This document shows, one piece after another, positions 55,234 to 64,000 of a stretch of DNA of 64,000 bases; position 1 is the stretch's first letter, and each line of letters starts with the position of its first letter. The translations under genes and the position numbers were made by a program. A model generated the notes under the pieces. It made no database searches and had not been told where the DNA came from. It worked only from the letters and a program-made list of their open reading frames with translations. The DNA comes from Pseudomonas sp. 10-1B. GTDB taxonomy: Bacteria; Pseudomonadota; Gammaproteobacteria; Pseudomonadales; Pseudomonadaceae. The stretch is taken from contig NZ_JYKS01000031.1 of NCBI RefSeq assembly GCF_000935045.1, positions 1 through 64,000 of the forward strand. Direction: 5' to 3'.

Positions 55234-56535
55234 ATGGATATCCAAAGAATCTGGCGTGACTCCCTCGACCTGTGGGGCACCCTCGACCAACATCCGATAC
55301 TGCACGCCACCATCGGCCTGGCGGTGCTGCTGCTGATTTCCCTGATCATCGGTCGCCTGGCCCGCTTCCTGGTGCTGCATGGCGCCCGCCTGCTGGCCCG
55401 CCAGTCGGCGCTGAAGTGGCTGGACGACCTGCGCCACAACAAAGTGTTCCACCGGCTGGCGCAAACCACGCCATCACTGGTGCTGCAATTTGGTCTGAAA
55501 CTGGTGCCGGAGCTGTCCGACACCGCCCAGCACTTCCTTGGCAACGTCGCCCTGGCCTTTACCCTGCTGTTCATGACCATGGCGCTGTCGTGCCTGCTGG
55601 ATGCCCTGCTGGATATCTATGCCCGCACCGAGCACGCCCGCACCCGCTCGATCAAGGGCTACGTGCAACTGGCCAAGATGATGCTGTGGATCTTCGCCTC
55701 CATCGTCATCATCGCCACCCTGATCGACCGTTCGCCGCTGTTGCTGCTGTCCGGCCTGGGTGCCATGTCGGCGGTACTGCTGTTGGTGTACAAGGACACC
55801 CTGCTGTCGTTCGTCGCCAGCGTGCAGCTGACCAGCAACGATATGCTGCATGTAGGTGACTGGATCGAAATGCCGCAGGTAGGTGCCGATGGCGACGTGG
55901 TGGATATCACCCTGCACACGGTCAAGGTGCAGAACTTCGACAAGACCATCGTCTCTGTCCCCACCTGGCGCCTGATGAGCGAGTCGTTCCGCAACTACCG
56001 CGGCATGCAGCAGTCCGGTGGCCGACGGATCAAGCGCAGCCTGTTCATTGATGCGGCTGGGGTACGCTTCCTCACCCGCGAAGAAGAGCAGCGCCTGAGC
56101 CAGGTGAGCCTGCTTGGCGACTACCTGGCCGGCAAGCGCCAGGAGTTGCAAAACTGGAACGAAGCCTTGGGCCCTGTGGCCGAGCTGTCGGCCAACCGCC
56201 GCAAGCTGACCAACATCGGCACCTTCCGCGCATTTGCCCTGGCGTATTTGAAGAACCACCCCAACGTGCACCCGAACATGACGTGCATGGTGCGGCAGAT
56301 GCAGACCACGGCTGAAGGCGTGCCGCTGGAGATCTACTGCTTCACCACCACTACGGTGTGGGCGGAGTACGAGCGAATCCAGGGGGATATCTTCGATTAC
56401 TTGCTGGCGGTGTTGCCGGAGTTCGGCTTGAGCTTGTATCAGCAGCCGAGTGGCAATGACATGCGGGCGGGGTTGAGCGGGCGTGTCGCGCAAGAGCCTG
56501 TGCCGCGTCGCCTGGAAGAGATGAGCGAGGCTTGA
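55234..56535 (+). CDS. MscS-family mechanosensitive channel (YbdG-like)
   Basis: This 433-aa channel has four or five membrane helices (about 25-175), the MscS pore segment around SPLLLLSGLGAMSAVLLLVYKDTLLSFVASVQL (motif) and a cytoplasmic domain with MLHVGDWIEMPQVGADGDVVDITLHTVKV. Length and layout fit YbdG, the small-conductance MscM-type channel. No clear ribosome site precedes ATG 55234. It is divergent from the helicase gene. It protects against hypo-osmotic shock. Confidence 0.85.
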   Translation: MDIQRIWRDSLDLWGTLDQHPILHATIGLAVLLLISLIIGRLARFLVLHGARLLARQSALKWLDDLRHNKVFHRLAQTTPSLVLQFGLKLVPELSDTAQHFLGNVALAFTLLFMTMALSCLLDALLDIYARTEHARTRSIKGYVQLAKMMLWIFASIVIIATLIDRSPLLLLSGLGAMSAVLLLVYKDTLLSFVASVQLTSNDMLHVGDWIEMPQVGADGDVVDITLHTVKVQNFDKTIVSVPTWRLMSESFRNYRGMQQSGGRRIKRSLFIDAAGVRFLTREEEQRLSQVSLLGDYLAGKRQELQNWNEALGPVAELSANRRKLTNIGTFRAFALAYLKNHPNVHPNMTCMVRQMQTTAEGVPLEIYCFTTTTVWAEYERIQGDIFDYLLAVLPEFGLSLYQQPSGNDMRAGLSGRVAQEPVPRRLEEMSEA

Positions 56536-56559
56536 GATTGCCGGGGCTGCTTTGCAGCC

Positions 56560-56643
56560 CATCGCCGGCAAGCCAGCTCCCACAGGTACTGAGCAGATTT
56601 CAATATCTGTGGTGATCCAGTGGGAGCTGGCTTGCCGGCGATA
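56560..56643. repeat. Type B REP pair
   Basis: Inverted type B cores lie at 56560-56586 and 56620-56643, preceded by a GGGGCTGCTTTGCAGCCC hairpin. The preceding TTGAGATTGCCGGGG matches the flank of the mixed pair at 42101. Confidence 0.84.
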
Positions 56644-56703
56644 GGGCCAGGACAGGCACCACAAGACTCAAGTCATGTGCAGTACCCGCGAAGAGGCCAG
56701 CAG

Positions 56704-57639
56704 CTACCCCGCATACCCCAGCAGGTACAACAACCCGGTCAAGGTCACCAGCGAAGCCACGGTCGACAACAGGATCGTCCGTGAAATCAGCCCCGCCTCG
56801 CGGTTGTAATACTCCGCCAGCATGAACGGCCCGGTGCCGGTCGGCAGTGCCGCCAGCAGCACCGCCGAAGCCGCCCACATGCTCGGCAGGCTGAATACCT
56901 TGAACGCCAGCACCCAGGTCAACGCCGGCTGCCCCACCAGTTTCAGCCCCACCAATGGCCATGGGCTGGCCTGTGTACCTGTGCGTTTTTCCGCCAGGAA
57001 AGCGCCCAGCGATATCAAGGCGCAAGGCGTGGTGGCCAACGCCAGCATGTCGAGAAAATGCATCACCGGCTCGGCCAACCCCAGGCCAGTCATGGCCCAG
57101 CCAGCCCCCGCCAGCGGCGAAATCACCAGCGGGTTCTTCGCCAGCGCCTTGCTCACCACCAGGATGGCGCGGCCGATCTGCCGTTCTTCCTGCAGCCCGA
57201 CCTCGATCAAGGTCAGCGAAATGGCGAACACCAGGCACACCACGATCAACGACGAAATCAGCGCTGGCTGCAAACCCGCCTGGCCGAACAGCAGCAGGCA
57301 CAGCGGGATGCCGATGTAGCCGGTATTGGCATACCCCGCACTGAGCCCATCGATGCTCGATGCCACCAGCCCATGGCCGCTGTACAGCCGCCACGCCAGC
57401 GTGATCATGAACATGGCCAGGGCACCCGCGCCAAAGGCGACGATAAACCCCGGGTGCCAGATCTCGCTCCAGGTGGCGGTAGCGGTCACCTTGAACAGCA
57501 GCGCCGGCAGGCACAGCCAGACCACCATCTTGTTGATCTCGGCGGCGGCCTTGTCACCCAGCTTGTTGGTCTTGCGGCACAGGTAGCCGACCAGGATCAA
57601 GGCGAAGATCGGCGCGACGATGACGAAAATGGTGTGCAT
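56704..57639 (-). CDS. AEC-family (auxin efflux carrier-like) transporter
   Basis: This 311-aa protein has ten membrane helices of the AEC fold (MHTIFVIVAPIFALILVGY, FLDMLALATTPCALISLGAFL). AEC carriers export or import small organic acids such as malonate or malate. Substrate is unknown. It starts one base after the stop of the EamA gene upstream (AAGG in its end), so the two are an operon. Confidence 0.82.
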   Translation of the reverse strand: MHTIFVIVAPIFALILVGYLCRKTNKLGDKAAAEINKMVVWLCLPALLFKVTATATWSEIWHPGFIVAFGAGALAMFMITLAWRLYSGHGLVASSIDGLSAGYANTGYIGIPLCLLLFGQAGLQPALISSLIVVCLVFAISLTLIEVGLQEERQIGRAILVVSKALAKNPLVISPLAGAGWAMTGLGLAEPVMHFLDMLALATTPCALISLGAFLAEKRTGTQASPWPLVGLKLVGQPALTWVLAFKVFSLPSMWAASAVLLAALPTGTGPFMLAEYYNREAGLISRTILLSTVASLVTLTGLLYLLGYAG

Positions 57640-57640
57640 G

Positions 57641-58516
57641 TCAGGCCTTGCCGGCCAACGGCGTCTGCGCGCGCCCGCCCAAACGGCTCATCCACACCGA
57701 CGCCAGGATGATCGCGCCGCCGATGAACAGCCGCCCCAGCGGCTCGTGCTGGTTCCAGATCAGCAGGTTCAGTAGCAACCCTACCGGCACATGCAGGTTG
57801 TTCATCACCGCCAGCGTGGCGCCAGAGACCAGGCACGCGCCCTTGTTCCACCAGTACAGGCCCAATGCCGTCGGGCACAGGCCCAGGAACAGCAGCACCA
57901 GCCATTGCACATCGGTGCTCGGCAAATGCTGGGCATTGCCGAACAGCAGGAAGGCCGGCAGCACCACCAGCAAGGCGCCGAGGTAGAAGTAGCCGAAACG
58001 GGCGTAATGCGGCAGGTCGCTGGGGTTGCGTGCGACCAGGTGACGGTACAGCACCTGGCCGGCGGCGTAGGTGAAATTGGCCAGTTGCAGCAGCAGGAAG
58101 CCGATGAAGAACTCGCCGCTGATGCTGTCGAAGCGGATCACCGCGGCACCGGCCACGGCCACCAGGGCGGCCAGCAGCGCCCACGGGTTGAAACGCCGGT
58201 TCATGGCGTCTTCGATCAGTGTCACGTGCAGCGGTGTGAGGATGGTGAACAGCAGCACCTCCGGCACCGTGAGTACACGAAAGCTGAGGTACAGGCAGAC
58301 GTAGGTGATGCCGTACTGCAGCGCACCGATCAGCAGCATCGAGCGCATGAAGCGCGGCTCGACCTGGCGCCAGCGGGTCAGCGGCAGGAACACCAGGCCC
58401 GCCAGCACCACGCGTACCAGCACGGCGAAATAACTGTCGACATGCCCGGCCAGGTACTCGCCGATCAGGTTGAAGGAAAACGCCTGGATCAGCGCGACGA
58501 TTATCAGGTAGCCCAT
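57641..58516 (-). CDS. EamA/DMT-family transporter
   Basis: This 291-aa protein has ten helices in two EamA repeats (LTRWRQVEPRFMRSMLLIGALQYG, WNKGACLVSGATLAVMNN). GAGAGG precedes ATG 58516. It resembles the CarO-like subgroup; substrate unknown. It is directly upstream of the AEC gene in one operon. Confidence 0.8.
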   Translation of the reverse strand: MGYLIIVALIQAFSFNLIGEYLAGHVDSYFAVLVRVVLAGLVFLPLTRWRQVEPRFMRSMLLIGALQYGITYVCLYLSFRVLTVPEVLLFTILTPLHVTLIEDAMNRRFNPWALLAALVAVAGAAVIRFDSISGEFFIGFLLLQLANFTYAAGQVLYRHLVARNPSDLPHYARFGYFYLGALLVVLPAFLLFGNAQHLPSTDVQWLVLLFLGLCPTALGLYWWNKGACLVSGATLAVMNNLHVPVGLLLNLLIWNQHEPLGRLFIGGAIILASVWMSRLGGRAQTPLAGKA

Positions 58517-58598
58517 GGTTGCCTCTCGTGGATCAAGGCCGCGACCTTAGCGGGTTGCGGTAAATGAGTTCAACCATGAGGAATGTGGGGGCAGTATT

Positions 58599-58691
58599 GG
58601 CCCTATCGCCGGCAAGCCAGCTCCCACATGTACCCCACAGACTTCAAGGCCTGTGGTGACCCTGTGGGAGCCGGCTTGCCGGCGATAGGGC
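58599..58691. repeat. Type B REP pair
   Basis: Inverted type B cores (CCTATCGCCGGCAAGCCAGC and its complement with CCGGC) lie at 58599-58628 and 58660-58691. It sits between the EamA promoter region and azoR's terminator. Confidence 0.85.
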
Positions 58692-58720
58692 CGGTACAGG
58701 TATCCAATTGATCCCAAGCG

Positions 58721-58749
58721 AAAAAATGCCCGGCCATAAGGACCGGGCA
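58721..58749 (-). terminator. Intrinsic terminator of azoR
   Basis: TGCCCGG / CCGGGCA form a 7-bp stem with a 9-nt loop; on the minus strand TTTTTTCGC follows. It is 53 bp past the azoR stop. Confidence 0.85.
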
Positions 58750-58801
58750 GATACACCCAAAGGAGCAAAAACAGGTGTCAGGGTTGGGAATTCGTTGACC
58801 C

Positions 58802-59401
58802 TCAGGCCACCGCCGCCAGCTTGGCCTTGGCCTGGTTGATGCCCTTCTCGTGGAACTCGCCGCTCATGTTCAGGCCTTCGGCGTGGATGAAATCCACATC
58901 GTGAATACCGATGAAGGCCATCACCTGGCGCAGGTACGGTTCCTGGTGGTCGCTGGTGGCACCGGCATGCAGGCCGCCACGGGCAGTCAGGACGATGGCG
59001 CGCTTGCCGGTCAGCAGGCCCTGTGGGCCAGTAGGGGTGTACTTGAAGGTGATGCCGGCGCGCAGTACGTGGTCCAGCCAGGCCTTGAGGGTGCTGGGGA
59101 TGGTGAAGTTGTACATCGGCGCGGCCATCACCAGCACGTCAGCTGCGAGCAATTCATCAGTCAGTTCGTTGGATCGCGTCAGGGCCTCCAGCTCGGCGGC
59201 ACTACGCTGTTCTTCCGGCTTCATCCAGCCACCCAGCAGGTTGGCATCCAGGTGCGGCACCGGGTTCACGGCCAAATCGCGTACGGTGACCTGATCAGCC
59301 GGGTGGGCGGCCTGCCATTGCTGGATGAAATCACGGGTCAGCTGACGGGAAACGGAATCCTGCTGGCGGGCGCTGCTTTCGATGATCAGTACGCGGGACA
59401 T
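58802..59401 (-). CDS. azoR: FMN-dependent NADH-azoreductase AzoR
   Basis: This 199-aa flavodoxin-like-fold enzyme matches AzoR: MSRVLIIESSARQQDSVSR at the N-terminus and MYNFTIPSTLKAWLDHVLRAG for FMN binding. It reduces quinones and azo dyes and guards against thiol stress. ATG 59401 has GGAGG. A 107-bp gap separates it from the small secreted protein gene upstream. Confidence 0.9.
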   Translation of the reverse strand: MSRVLIIESSARQQDSVSRQLTRDFIQQWQAAHPADQVTVRDLAVNPVPHLDANLLGGWMKPEEQRSAAELEALTRSNELTDELLAADVLVMAAPMYNFTIPSTLKAWLDHVLRAGITFKYTPTGPQGLLTGKRAIVLTARGGLHAGATSDHQEPYLRQVMAFIGIHDVDFIHAEGLNMSGEFHEKGINQAKAKLAAVA

Positions 59402-59508
59402 GGGTGCCTCCATCGGCAAAAGGGTTGCGATTCGATGGAGGTGAGATTAAGGCTTGACCTATCGATAAAAAAGCGTAAAAAGTGGGTTCAATCAATCGAT
59501 TTATCAGG

Positions 59509-59823
59509 TCATTCCGCGCTGCAGTTCAAGGCGATTCGCAGCTTGATGATCTGCCGGTTGAACTTCGCGGTGACATCGACGCTTTTACCTGCAGGCACGT
59601 TCACCCGGCGCACCCGCGGTGCCTCCGGGCCGTTGCGGAAGGTCACCTTGCACGCTGCCGGCACTTGCCCATAGTTGTTGAGGGTGATGGCGCCAATGTC
59701 GTACGCCGTGTCATAGGCGGTGTAATCGAGCTTGACCCCGGTCAGCTCCTTCTCCACATCGATGGGATAGGCCATGGCCCCGAGGGGCAGGCACATCAGT
59801 ATTGCCGCACAACATTTCTTCAT
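59509..59823 (-). CDS. Small secreted beta-rich protein
   Basis: This 104-aa protein has a signal peptide (MKKCCAAILMCLPLGAMA) and a mature part with regular beta-strand spacing (GAITLNNYGQVPAACKVTFRNGPEAP, given as motif) and basic RRVNVPAGKSVDV. Two cysteines (in AACKV and LNCSAE) may pair. I do not recognise the family. It starts 47 bp from the divergent LysR gene. Confidence 0.65.
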   Translation of the reverse strand: MKKCCAAILMCLPLGAMAYPIDVEKELTGVKLDYTAYDTAYDIGAITLNNYGQVPAACKVTFRNGPEAPRVRRVNVPAGKSVDVTAKFNRQIIKLRIALNCSAE

Positions 59824-59870
59824 GGGCGTTCTCCTTGAAAGAGCGCAGCTTAGGACAACAGGAGCGAAAG

Positions 59871-60794
59871 ATGAAAGCGCCGCGCGTAACCCTTGACCAG
59901 TGGCGAACCCTGCAAGCAGTGGTCGATCACGGCGGGTTTGCCCAGGCCGCCGAGGCACTGCACCGCTCGCAGTCATCGGTCAGTTACACCGTGGCCCGCA
60001 TGCAGGAACAACTGGGCGTGCCCCTGCTGCGTATCGACGGCCGCAAGGCAGTGCTGACCGAGGCCGGCAACGTCCTGCTGCGGCGCTCACGTCACCTGGT
60101 CAAGCAGGCCAGCCAGCTCGAAGACCTCGCCCACCACATGGAACAGGGCTGGGAGGCCGAAGTGCGCCTGGTGGTCGATGCCGCCTATCCCAGCGCCCGC
60201 CTGGTGCGCGCCCTGGCCGCGTTCATGCCGCAAAGCCGCGGTTGCCGGGTGCGCCTGCGCGAAGAGGTGCTGTCTGGGGTCGAAGAAGTGATGCATGAAG
60301 GCATCGCCGACCTTGCCATCAGCAGCTACAACATTGGCGGCTACCTGGGCGCCGAACTGAGTGCGGTGGAGTTCGTCGCCGTCGCCCACCCCGAGCACAG
60401 CCTGCACCGCCTGGGCCGGGAACTCACCTTCCAGGACCTGGAAAGCCAGTTGCAGGTGGTGATCCGCGACTCCGGCCGCGCCCAGCCGCGCGATGTCGGC
60501 TGGCTGGGCGCCGAACAGCGCTGGACCGTCGGCAGCCTGGGCACCGCCGCCACCTTCGTCAGCAGCGGCCTGGGCTTTGCCTGGCTGCCCCGGCACATGA
60601 TCGAGCGCGAGCTGCGCGAAGGTGTGCTCAAGCCATTGCCGCTGGATCAGGGTGGCAGCCGCCATCCACTGTTCTACCTTTATTCGAGCAAAGAGAAGAC
60701 CCTGGGCCCGGCCACGCAGATTCTCATCGACCTGCTGCGCAACTTCGACACCGCGCCACTGGACGTGCCCTTCGCAGCCCCCCCACAAGCCTGA
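59871..60794 (+). CDS. LysR-family regulator
   Basis: This 307-aa LysR protein has the N-terminal HTH (FAQAAEALHRSQSSVSYTVARMQ) and effector domain. ATG 59871 has GGAG. It is 13 bp upstream of the alpha/beta hydrolase gene on the same strand, so they are an operon, and it is divergent from the small secreted protein gene. The target is unknown. Confidence 0.82.
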   Translation: MKAPRVTLDQWRTLQAVVDHGGFAQAAEALHRSQSSVSYTVARMQEQLGVPLLRIDGRKAVLTEAGNVLLRRSRHLVKQASQLEDLAHHMEQGWEAEVRLVVDAAYPSARLVRALAAFMPQSRGCRVRLREEVLSGVEEVMHEGIADLAISSYNIGGYLGAELSAVEFVAVAHPEHSLHRLGRELTFQDLESQLQVVIRDSGRAQPRDVGWLGAEQRWTVGSLGTAATFVSSGLGFAWLPRHMIERELREGVLKPLPLDQGGSRHPLFYLYSSKEKTLGPATQILIDLLRNFDTAPLDVPFAAPPQA

Positions 60795-60807
60795 GAGGAC
60801 CGCGCCC

Positions 60808-61620
60808 ATGGCCTATTTCGAACACGAAGGATGCACACTGCATTACGAGGAATATGGCCAGGGCGCCCCGCTGGTGTTGCTGCATGGCCTGGGCTCCAGT
60901 TGCCAGGACTGGGAGTTGCAGGTACCGGTGCTCAGCCGCGATTACCGGGTGATCCTCATGGACATCCGCGGCCACGGCCGCTCCGACAAGCCCCGCGACG
61001 GTTACCAGATCGCCACCTTCAGTGCCGACCTGCTGGCTTTGCTCGAACGCCTGCACACCGGCCCGGTGCACATCGTCGGCCTGTCCATGGGCGGCATGGT
61101 CGGTTTCCAGTTCGCCGTCGACCACCCGCAGTGGCTGCGCAGCCTGTGCATCGTCAACAGCGCCCCCGAGGTCAAGCGCCGCACCCGCAGTGACTGGGTC
61201 TGGTGGCTAAAGCGTTGGGGCCTGGCGCGCCTGCTCAGTGTCGAAACCGTCGGCAAGGGCTTGGCCGAACGCCTGTTCCCCAAACCTCAACAAGCCGAGC
61301 TGCGGCAGAAGATGGCCCAGCGCTGGGCACGCAACGACAAGCGTGCCTACCTGAAAAGCTTCGACGCCATCGTCGACTGGGGCGTGCAGGAACGCATCGG
61401 ACAGATCCGCTGTCCTACCCTGGTGATCGCCGCCGACCACGATTACACCCCGATACAACTGAAAGAGCGCTACGTCGCCCTGATACCCCAGGCAAGGCTG
61501 GTAGTCATCGACGATTCCCGGCACGCTACGCCCCTCGATCAACCCGAGGTCTTCAACCAGACCCTGTTGCAGTTCCTCGCAGCCGCCTCCACCTCTCAAG
61601 GATCTTTGAGCCCATGCTGA
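60808..61620 (+). CDS. Alpha/beta-fold hydrolase
   Basis: This 270-aa hydrolase has an oxyanion HGLGSS, the nucleophile elbow GLSMGG (serine about 94), the acid in AADHDY and the histidine in DDSRHATP. It resembles 3-oxoadipate enol-lactonase and other small carboxylic ester hydrolases, but the substrate is not clear. AGAGGA precedes the ATG. It overlaps the next gene by 7 bp. Confidence 0.82.
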   Translation: MAYFEHEGCTLHYEEYGQGAPLVLLHGLGSSCQDWELQVPVLSRDYRVILMDIRGHGRSDKPRDGYQIATFSADLLALLERLHTGPVHIVGLSMGGMVGFQFAVDHPQWLRSLCIVNSAPEVKRRTRSDWVWWLKRWGLARLLSVETVGKGLAERLFPKPQQAELRQKMAQRWARNDKRAYLKSFDAIVDWGVQERIGQIRCPTLVIAADHDYTPIQLKERYVALIPQARLVVIDDSRHATPLDQPEVFNQTLLQFLAAASTSQGSLSPC

Positions 61621-62171
61621 AAAAACTCCTGCTCACCGCCTGCTCGGTCGCCTTCGCCACCAGCGTCATGGCTTCCGACAAGACCCCGCACGTAGTGCTG
61701 GACACCAGCTTCGGCCAGGTCGAAATCGAGCTGAATGCCGAGAAGGCGCCGCTCAGTACCAAGAACTTCCTCGAGTACGTCGACAGCGGCTTCTACAACA
61801 ACACCATCTTCCACCGGGTGATCCCGGGCTTCATGGTCCAGGGCGGTGGTTTCACTGACCAGATGGTGCAGAAGAACACCAACGACCCGATCAAGAACGA
61901 AGCCAGCAACGGCCTGCTGAACACCCGCGGCACCCTGTCGATGGCGCGTACCTCGGACCCGAACTCGGCCACCAGCCAGTTCTTCATCAACGTGGCCGAC
62001 AACGACTTCCTAAACCCGGGGCGTGACCGTGGCTACGCCGTGTTCGGCAAGGTGACCAAGGGCATGGAAGTGGTCGACCAGATCGTCAATTCGCCGACCA
62101 CCATCAAGAAAGGCATGCGCGATGTACCGGCCGACCCGGTCTATATCAAGTCGGCCAAACGCATCGACTGA
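61614..62171 (+). CDS. ppiA: Periplasmic peptidyl-prolyl isomerase (cyclophilin, PpiA-like)
   Basis: This 185-aa cyclophilin has a signal peptide (MLKKLLLTACSVAFATSVMA) and the isomerase motifs FHRVIPGFMVQGG and ATSQFFINV. It helps folding in the periplasm. The start ATG overlaps the hydrolase stop. A small TCACA-AGGA-TGTGA palindrome lies after the stop. Confidence 0.9.
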   Translation: MLKKLLLTACSVAFATSVMASDKTPHVVLDTSFGQVEIELNAEKAPLSTKNFLEYVDSGFYNNTIFHRVIPGFMVQGGGFTDQMVQKNTNDPIKNEASNGLLNTRGTLSMARTSDPNSATSQFFINVADNDFLNPGRDRGYAVFGKVTKGMEVVDQIVNSPTTIKKGMRDVPADPVYIKSAKRID

Positions 62172-62232
62172 CCCCAGCGTCACAAGGATGTGAACCACCT
62201 GCGGGTCGGATGGAACAGGAGTGTCGTCACCC

Positions 62233-64000
62233 ATGCTGTACCGTCGTTTCGAGCAACTGATCGATATCTTTCGCGAGGCACCGAGCGAGGCGCCACCCAA
62301 CCAGGTGTGGCCGTTCTACCTGTATTACCTGCGCCAGGTATGGCCAAGCTTTTTGGCCCTGCTGGTGGTCGGCCTGGTCGCCTCGCTGATCGAGGTGGCG
62401 ATGTTCAGCTACCTCAGCCGCATCATCGACCTGGCTCAGGGCACGCCCAATGCCAACTTCTTCAGCGACCACAGTGGTGAACTGATCTGGATGCTGGTGG
62501 TGATCCTGCTGCTGCGGCCGTTGTTCTTCGGCCTGCACGACCTGCTGGTGCACCAGACCATCAACCCCGGTATGACCAGCTTGATCCGCTGGCAAAACCA
62601 CACCTACGTGCTCAAGCAGAGCCTGAACTTCTTCCAGAGCGACTTCGCCGGGCGCATCGCCCAGCGCATCATGCAGACCGGCAACTCGTTGCGCGACTCT
62701 GCGGTGCAGGCGGTGGATGCGCTGTGGCACGTGCTGATCTACGCCATCACCTCGCTGGTGCTGTTCGCCGAGGCCGACTGGCGCCTGATGCTGCCACTGC
62801 TGACGTGGATCGCCAGCTACATCGCTGCGCTGTTCTACTTCGTGCCACGGGTCAAGGAGCGCTCGGTGATCTCCTCCGACGCCCGCTCCAAGCTGATGGG
62901 GCGCATCGTCGACGGCTACACCAACATCGCCACCCTCAAGCTGTTCGCCCACACCGACTACGAGCAACAGTACGCCCGCGAGGCGATCCGCGAGCAAACC
63001 GAAAAAACCCAGCTGGCTTCGCGGGTGATCACCAGCATGGACGTGGTCATCACCACCCTCAACGGCCTGCTGGTGGTCGTCACCACGGGCCTGGCGCTGT
63101 GGCTGTGGAGCCAGTCGCTGATCACCGTTGGCGCCATTGCCCTGGCCACCGGCCTGGTGATCCGTATCGTCAACATGTCGGGCTGGATCATGTGGGTGGT
63201 CAACGGCATCTTCGAGAATATCGGCATGGTCCAGGACGGCTTACAGACCATCGCCCAGCCGGTCACCGTCACCGACCAGCCCAATGCCCCGGCACTGAAA
63301 GTCAGCCGTGGCGCGGTGCGTTTCGACGATGTCGACTTCCATTACGGCAAGGCTGCCAACGTCATCGAAGGGCTGAACCTGGACATCCGCCCAGGCGAGA
63401 AAATCGGCTTGATCGGCCCGTCCGGGGCCGGTAAGTCGACCCTGGTCAACCTGCTGCTGCGGCTGTACGACGTGCAGGGCGGGCGCATCCTCATCGACGG
63501 CCAGGACATTGCCGAGGTGAGCCAGGCCAGCCTGCGCGCGCAGATCGGCATGATCACCCAGGACACCTCGCTGCTGCACCGCTCGATCCGCGACAACCTG
63601 CTGTATGGCCGCCCCACTGCCAGCGAGGCGGAATTGCACGAAGCAGTACGCCGCGCCCGCGCCGACGAGTTCATCCCGCAGCTGTCGGACGCCCAGGGCC
63701 GCAGCGGTTTCGATGCCCATGTGGGTGAGCGCGGGGTGAAGCTGTCGGGTGGCCAGCGCCAGCGCATCGCCATTGCCCGGGTGTTGCTGAAGAATGCGCC
63801 GATCCTGATCATGGACGAGGCCACCTCGGCGCTGGACTCGGAGGTCGAGGCGGCGATCCAGGAAAGCCTTGAGACCCTGATGCAGGGCAAGACGGTGATC
63901 GCCATTGCCCACCGGCTTTCCACCATTGCACGGATGGACCGGCTGGTGGTGCTGGACAAGGGGCGGATTGTGGAAATTGGCAGCCACAGTGAACTGCTGC
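62233..64000 (+). CDS. ABC exporter (MsbA-like permease-ATPase), partial
   Basis: The gene starts at ATG 62233 and runs off the window; 589 codons are visible. It has six membrane segments (to about 330) and a nucleotide-binding domain with Walker A GPSGAGKST (about 395-403), signature LSGGQRQR and Walker B ILIMDEATSALD. Half-transporters like this work as homodimers for lipids, drugs or peptides. The ribosome site is weak. The C-terminal end is missing. Confidence 0.88.
   Translation, partial: MLYRRFEQLIDIFREAPSEAPPNQVWPFYLYYLRQVWPSFLALLVVGLVASLIEVAMFSYLSRIIDLAQGTPNANFFSDHSGELIWMLVVILLLRPLFFGLHDLLVHQTINPGMTSLIRWQNHTYVLKQSLNFFQSDFAGRIAQRIMQTGNSLRDSAVQAVDALWHVLIYAITSLVLFAEADWRLMLPLLTWIASYIAALFYFVPRVKERSVISSDARSKLMGRIVDGYTNIATLKLFAHTDYEQQYAREAIREQTEKTQLASRVITSMDVVITTLNGLLVVVTTGLALWLWSQSLITVGAIALATGLVIRIVNMSGWIMWVVNGIFENIGMVQDGLQTIAQPVTVTDQPNAPALKVSRGAVRFDDVDFHYGKAANVIEGLNLDIRPGEKIGLIGPSGAGKSTLVNLLLRLYDVQGGRILIDGQDIAEVSQASLRAQIGMITQDTSLLHRSIRDNLLYGRPTASEAELHEAVRRARADEFIPQLSDAQGRSGFDAHVGERGVKLSGGQRQRIAIARVLLKNAPILIMDEATSALDSEVEAAIQESLETLMQGKTVIAIAHRLSTIARMDRLVVLDKGRIVEIGSHSELL

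Overview
The window is 64 kb of chromosome from a high-GC gamma-proteobacterium, almost certainly a member of the Pseudomonas putida group. Three things point there: the AotJQMP-ArgR arginine uptake block (ArgR of the AraC type, as in Pseudomonas), the PhhR/PhhA/PhhB phenylalanine hydroxylase cluster, and at least 18 loci of paired REP elements of the kind described in P. putida (core GCGGGC-N-GCCCGC next to CTCCYACAG). The gene order is typical core genome. No prophage, transposase, CRISPR array, rRNA or tRNA was seen.

Layout. 0-4.4 kb: arginine ABC transporter operon aotJQMP plus argR, all on the minus strand. 4.7-7.4 kb: acetyl-CoA synthetase acsA and a small secreted DUF2790 protein. 7.5-10.5 kb: phhR and the divergent phhAB operon. 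10.8-18.2 kb: a possible 42-aa protein, an MFS carrier, the D-2-hydroxyglutarate dehydrogenase ydiJ with a divergent LysR gene, and an AroP-type amino acid permease. 18.8-24.2 kb: rluB, scpB, scpA, yciO and a PHP phosphoesterase (minus) facing yciB and a YciI protein (plus). 24.4-27.1 kb: a CpxR / CpxP-like / CpxA envelope stress set. 27.2-34 kb: nitroreductase, trkH, two AraC regulators, an Mpo1-like protein, an LpxH-like phosphoesterase, an EamA exporter and a SelT/W/H-like protein. 34-42 kb: the type Vd autotransporter phospholipase plpD, a MarR regulator, recQ, a UPF0149 protein, a DUF454 protein and lapE, the outer-membrane channel of the LapA adhesin secretion system. 42-48.7 kb: a DTW-domain tRNA-modification enzyme, an Aer-like receptor, and a guanidinobutyrate module (LysR, gbuA, sodium-solute symporter) ending with a 42-aa PA1414-like gene. 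48.8-53.6 kb: a frameshifted LysR gene with its divergent MFS carrier, an EamA carrier, a DUF2513-like protein and a BrnT/BrnA toxin-antitoxin pair. 53.7-64 kb: a DEAD-box helicase, an MscS/YbdG channel, AEC and EamA carriers, azoR, a small secreted protein, a LysR regulator, an alpha/beta hydrolase, a periplasmic cyclophilin and an ABC exporter cut by the window edge.

How the parts work together. Several clusters carry regulatory sites that can be read directly. An ArgR-type direct repeat sits over the aotJ promoter, and a hairpin with a T-run between aotJ and aotQ should let the binding protein outnumber the permease. Two PhhR-box-like sites lie 73 bp apart between phhR and phhA, and a third lies far upstream of the permease. 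A GTAAA-N6-GTAAA CpxR box precedes the cpxP-like gene. A perfect 8-bp inverted repeat lies between the guanidinobutyrase gene and its LysR gene. An Anr/FNR box (9 of 10 positions) lies upstream of the PA1414-like small gene and overlaps the stop codon of the next gene.

The most interesting signals are the anaerobically controlled small transcript at 48.52-48.83 kb, the Cpx box, the aotJ-aotQ attenuator, the one-base frameshift in the LysR gene at 49.66 kb, and the architecture of the REP/BIME repeats: whole composite modules duplicated 24 kb apart, conserved spacers in opposite orientation, mixed-type pairs and one collapsed element. I did not find a clearly new multi-gene system; most of the window is well-known core genome.
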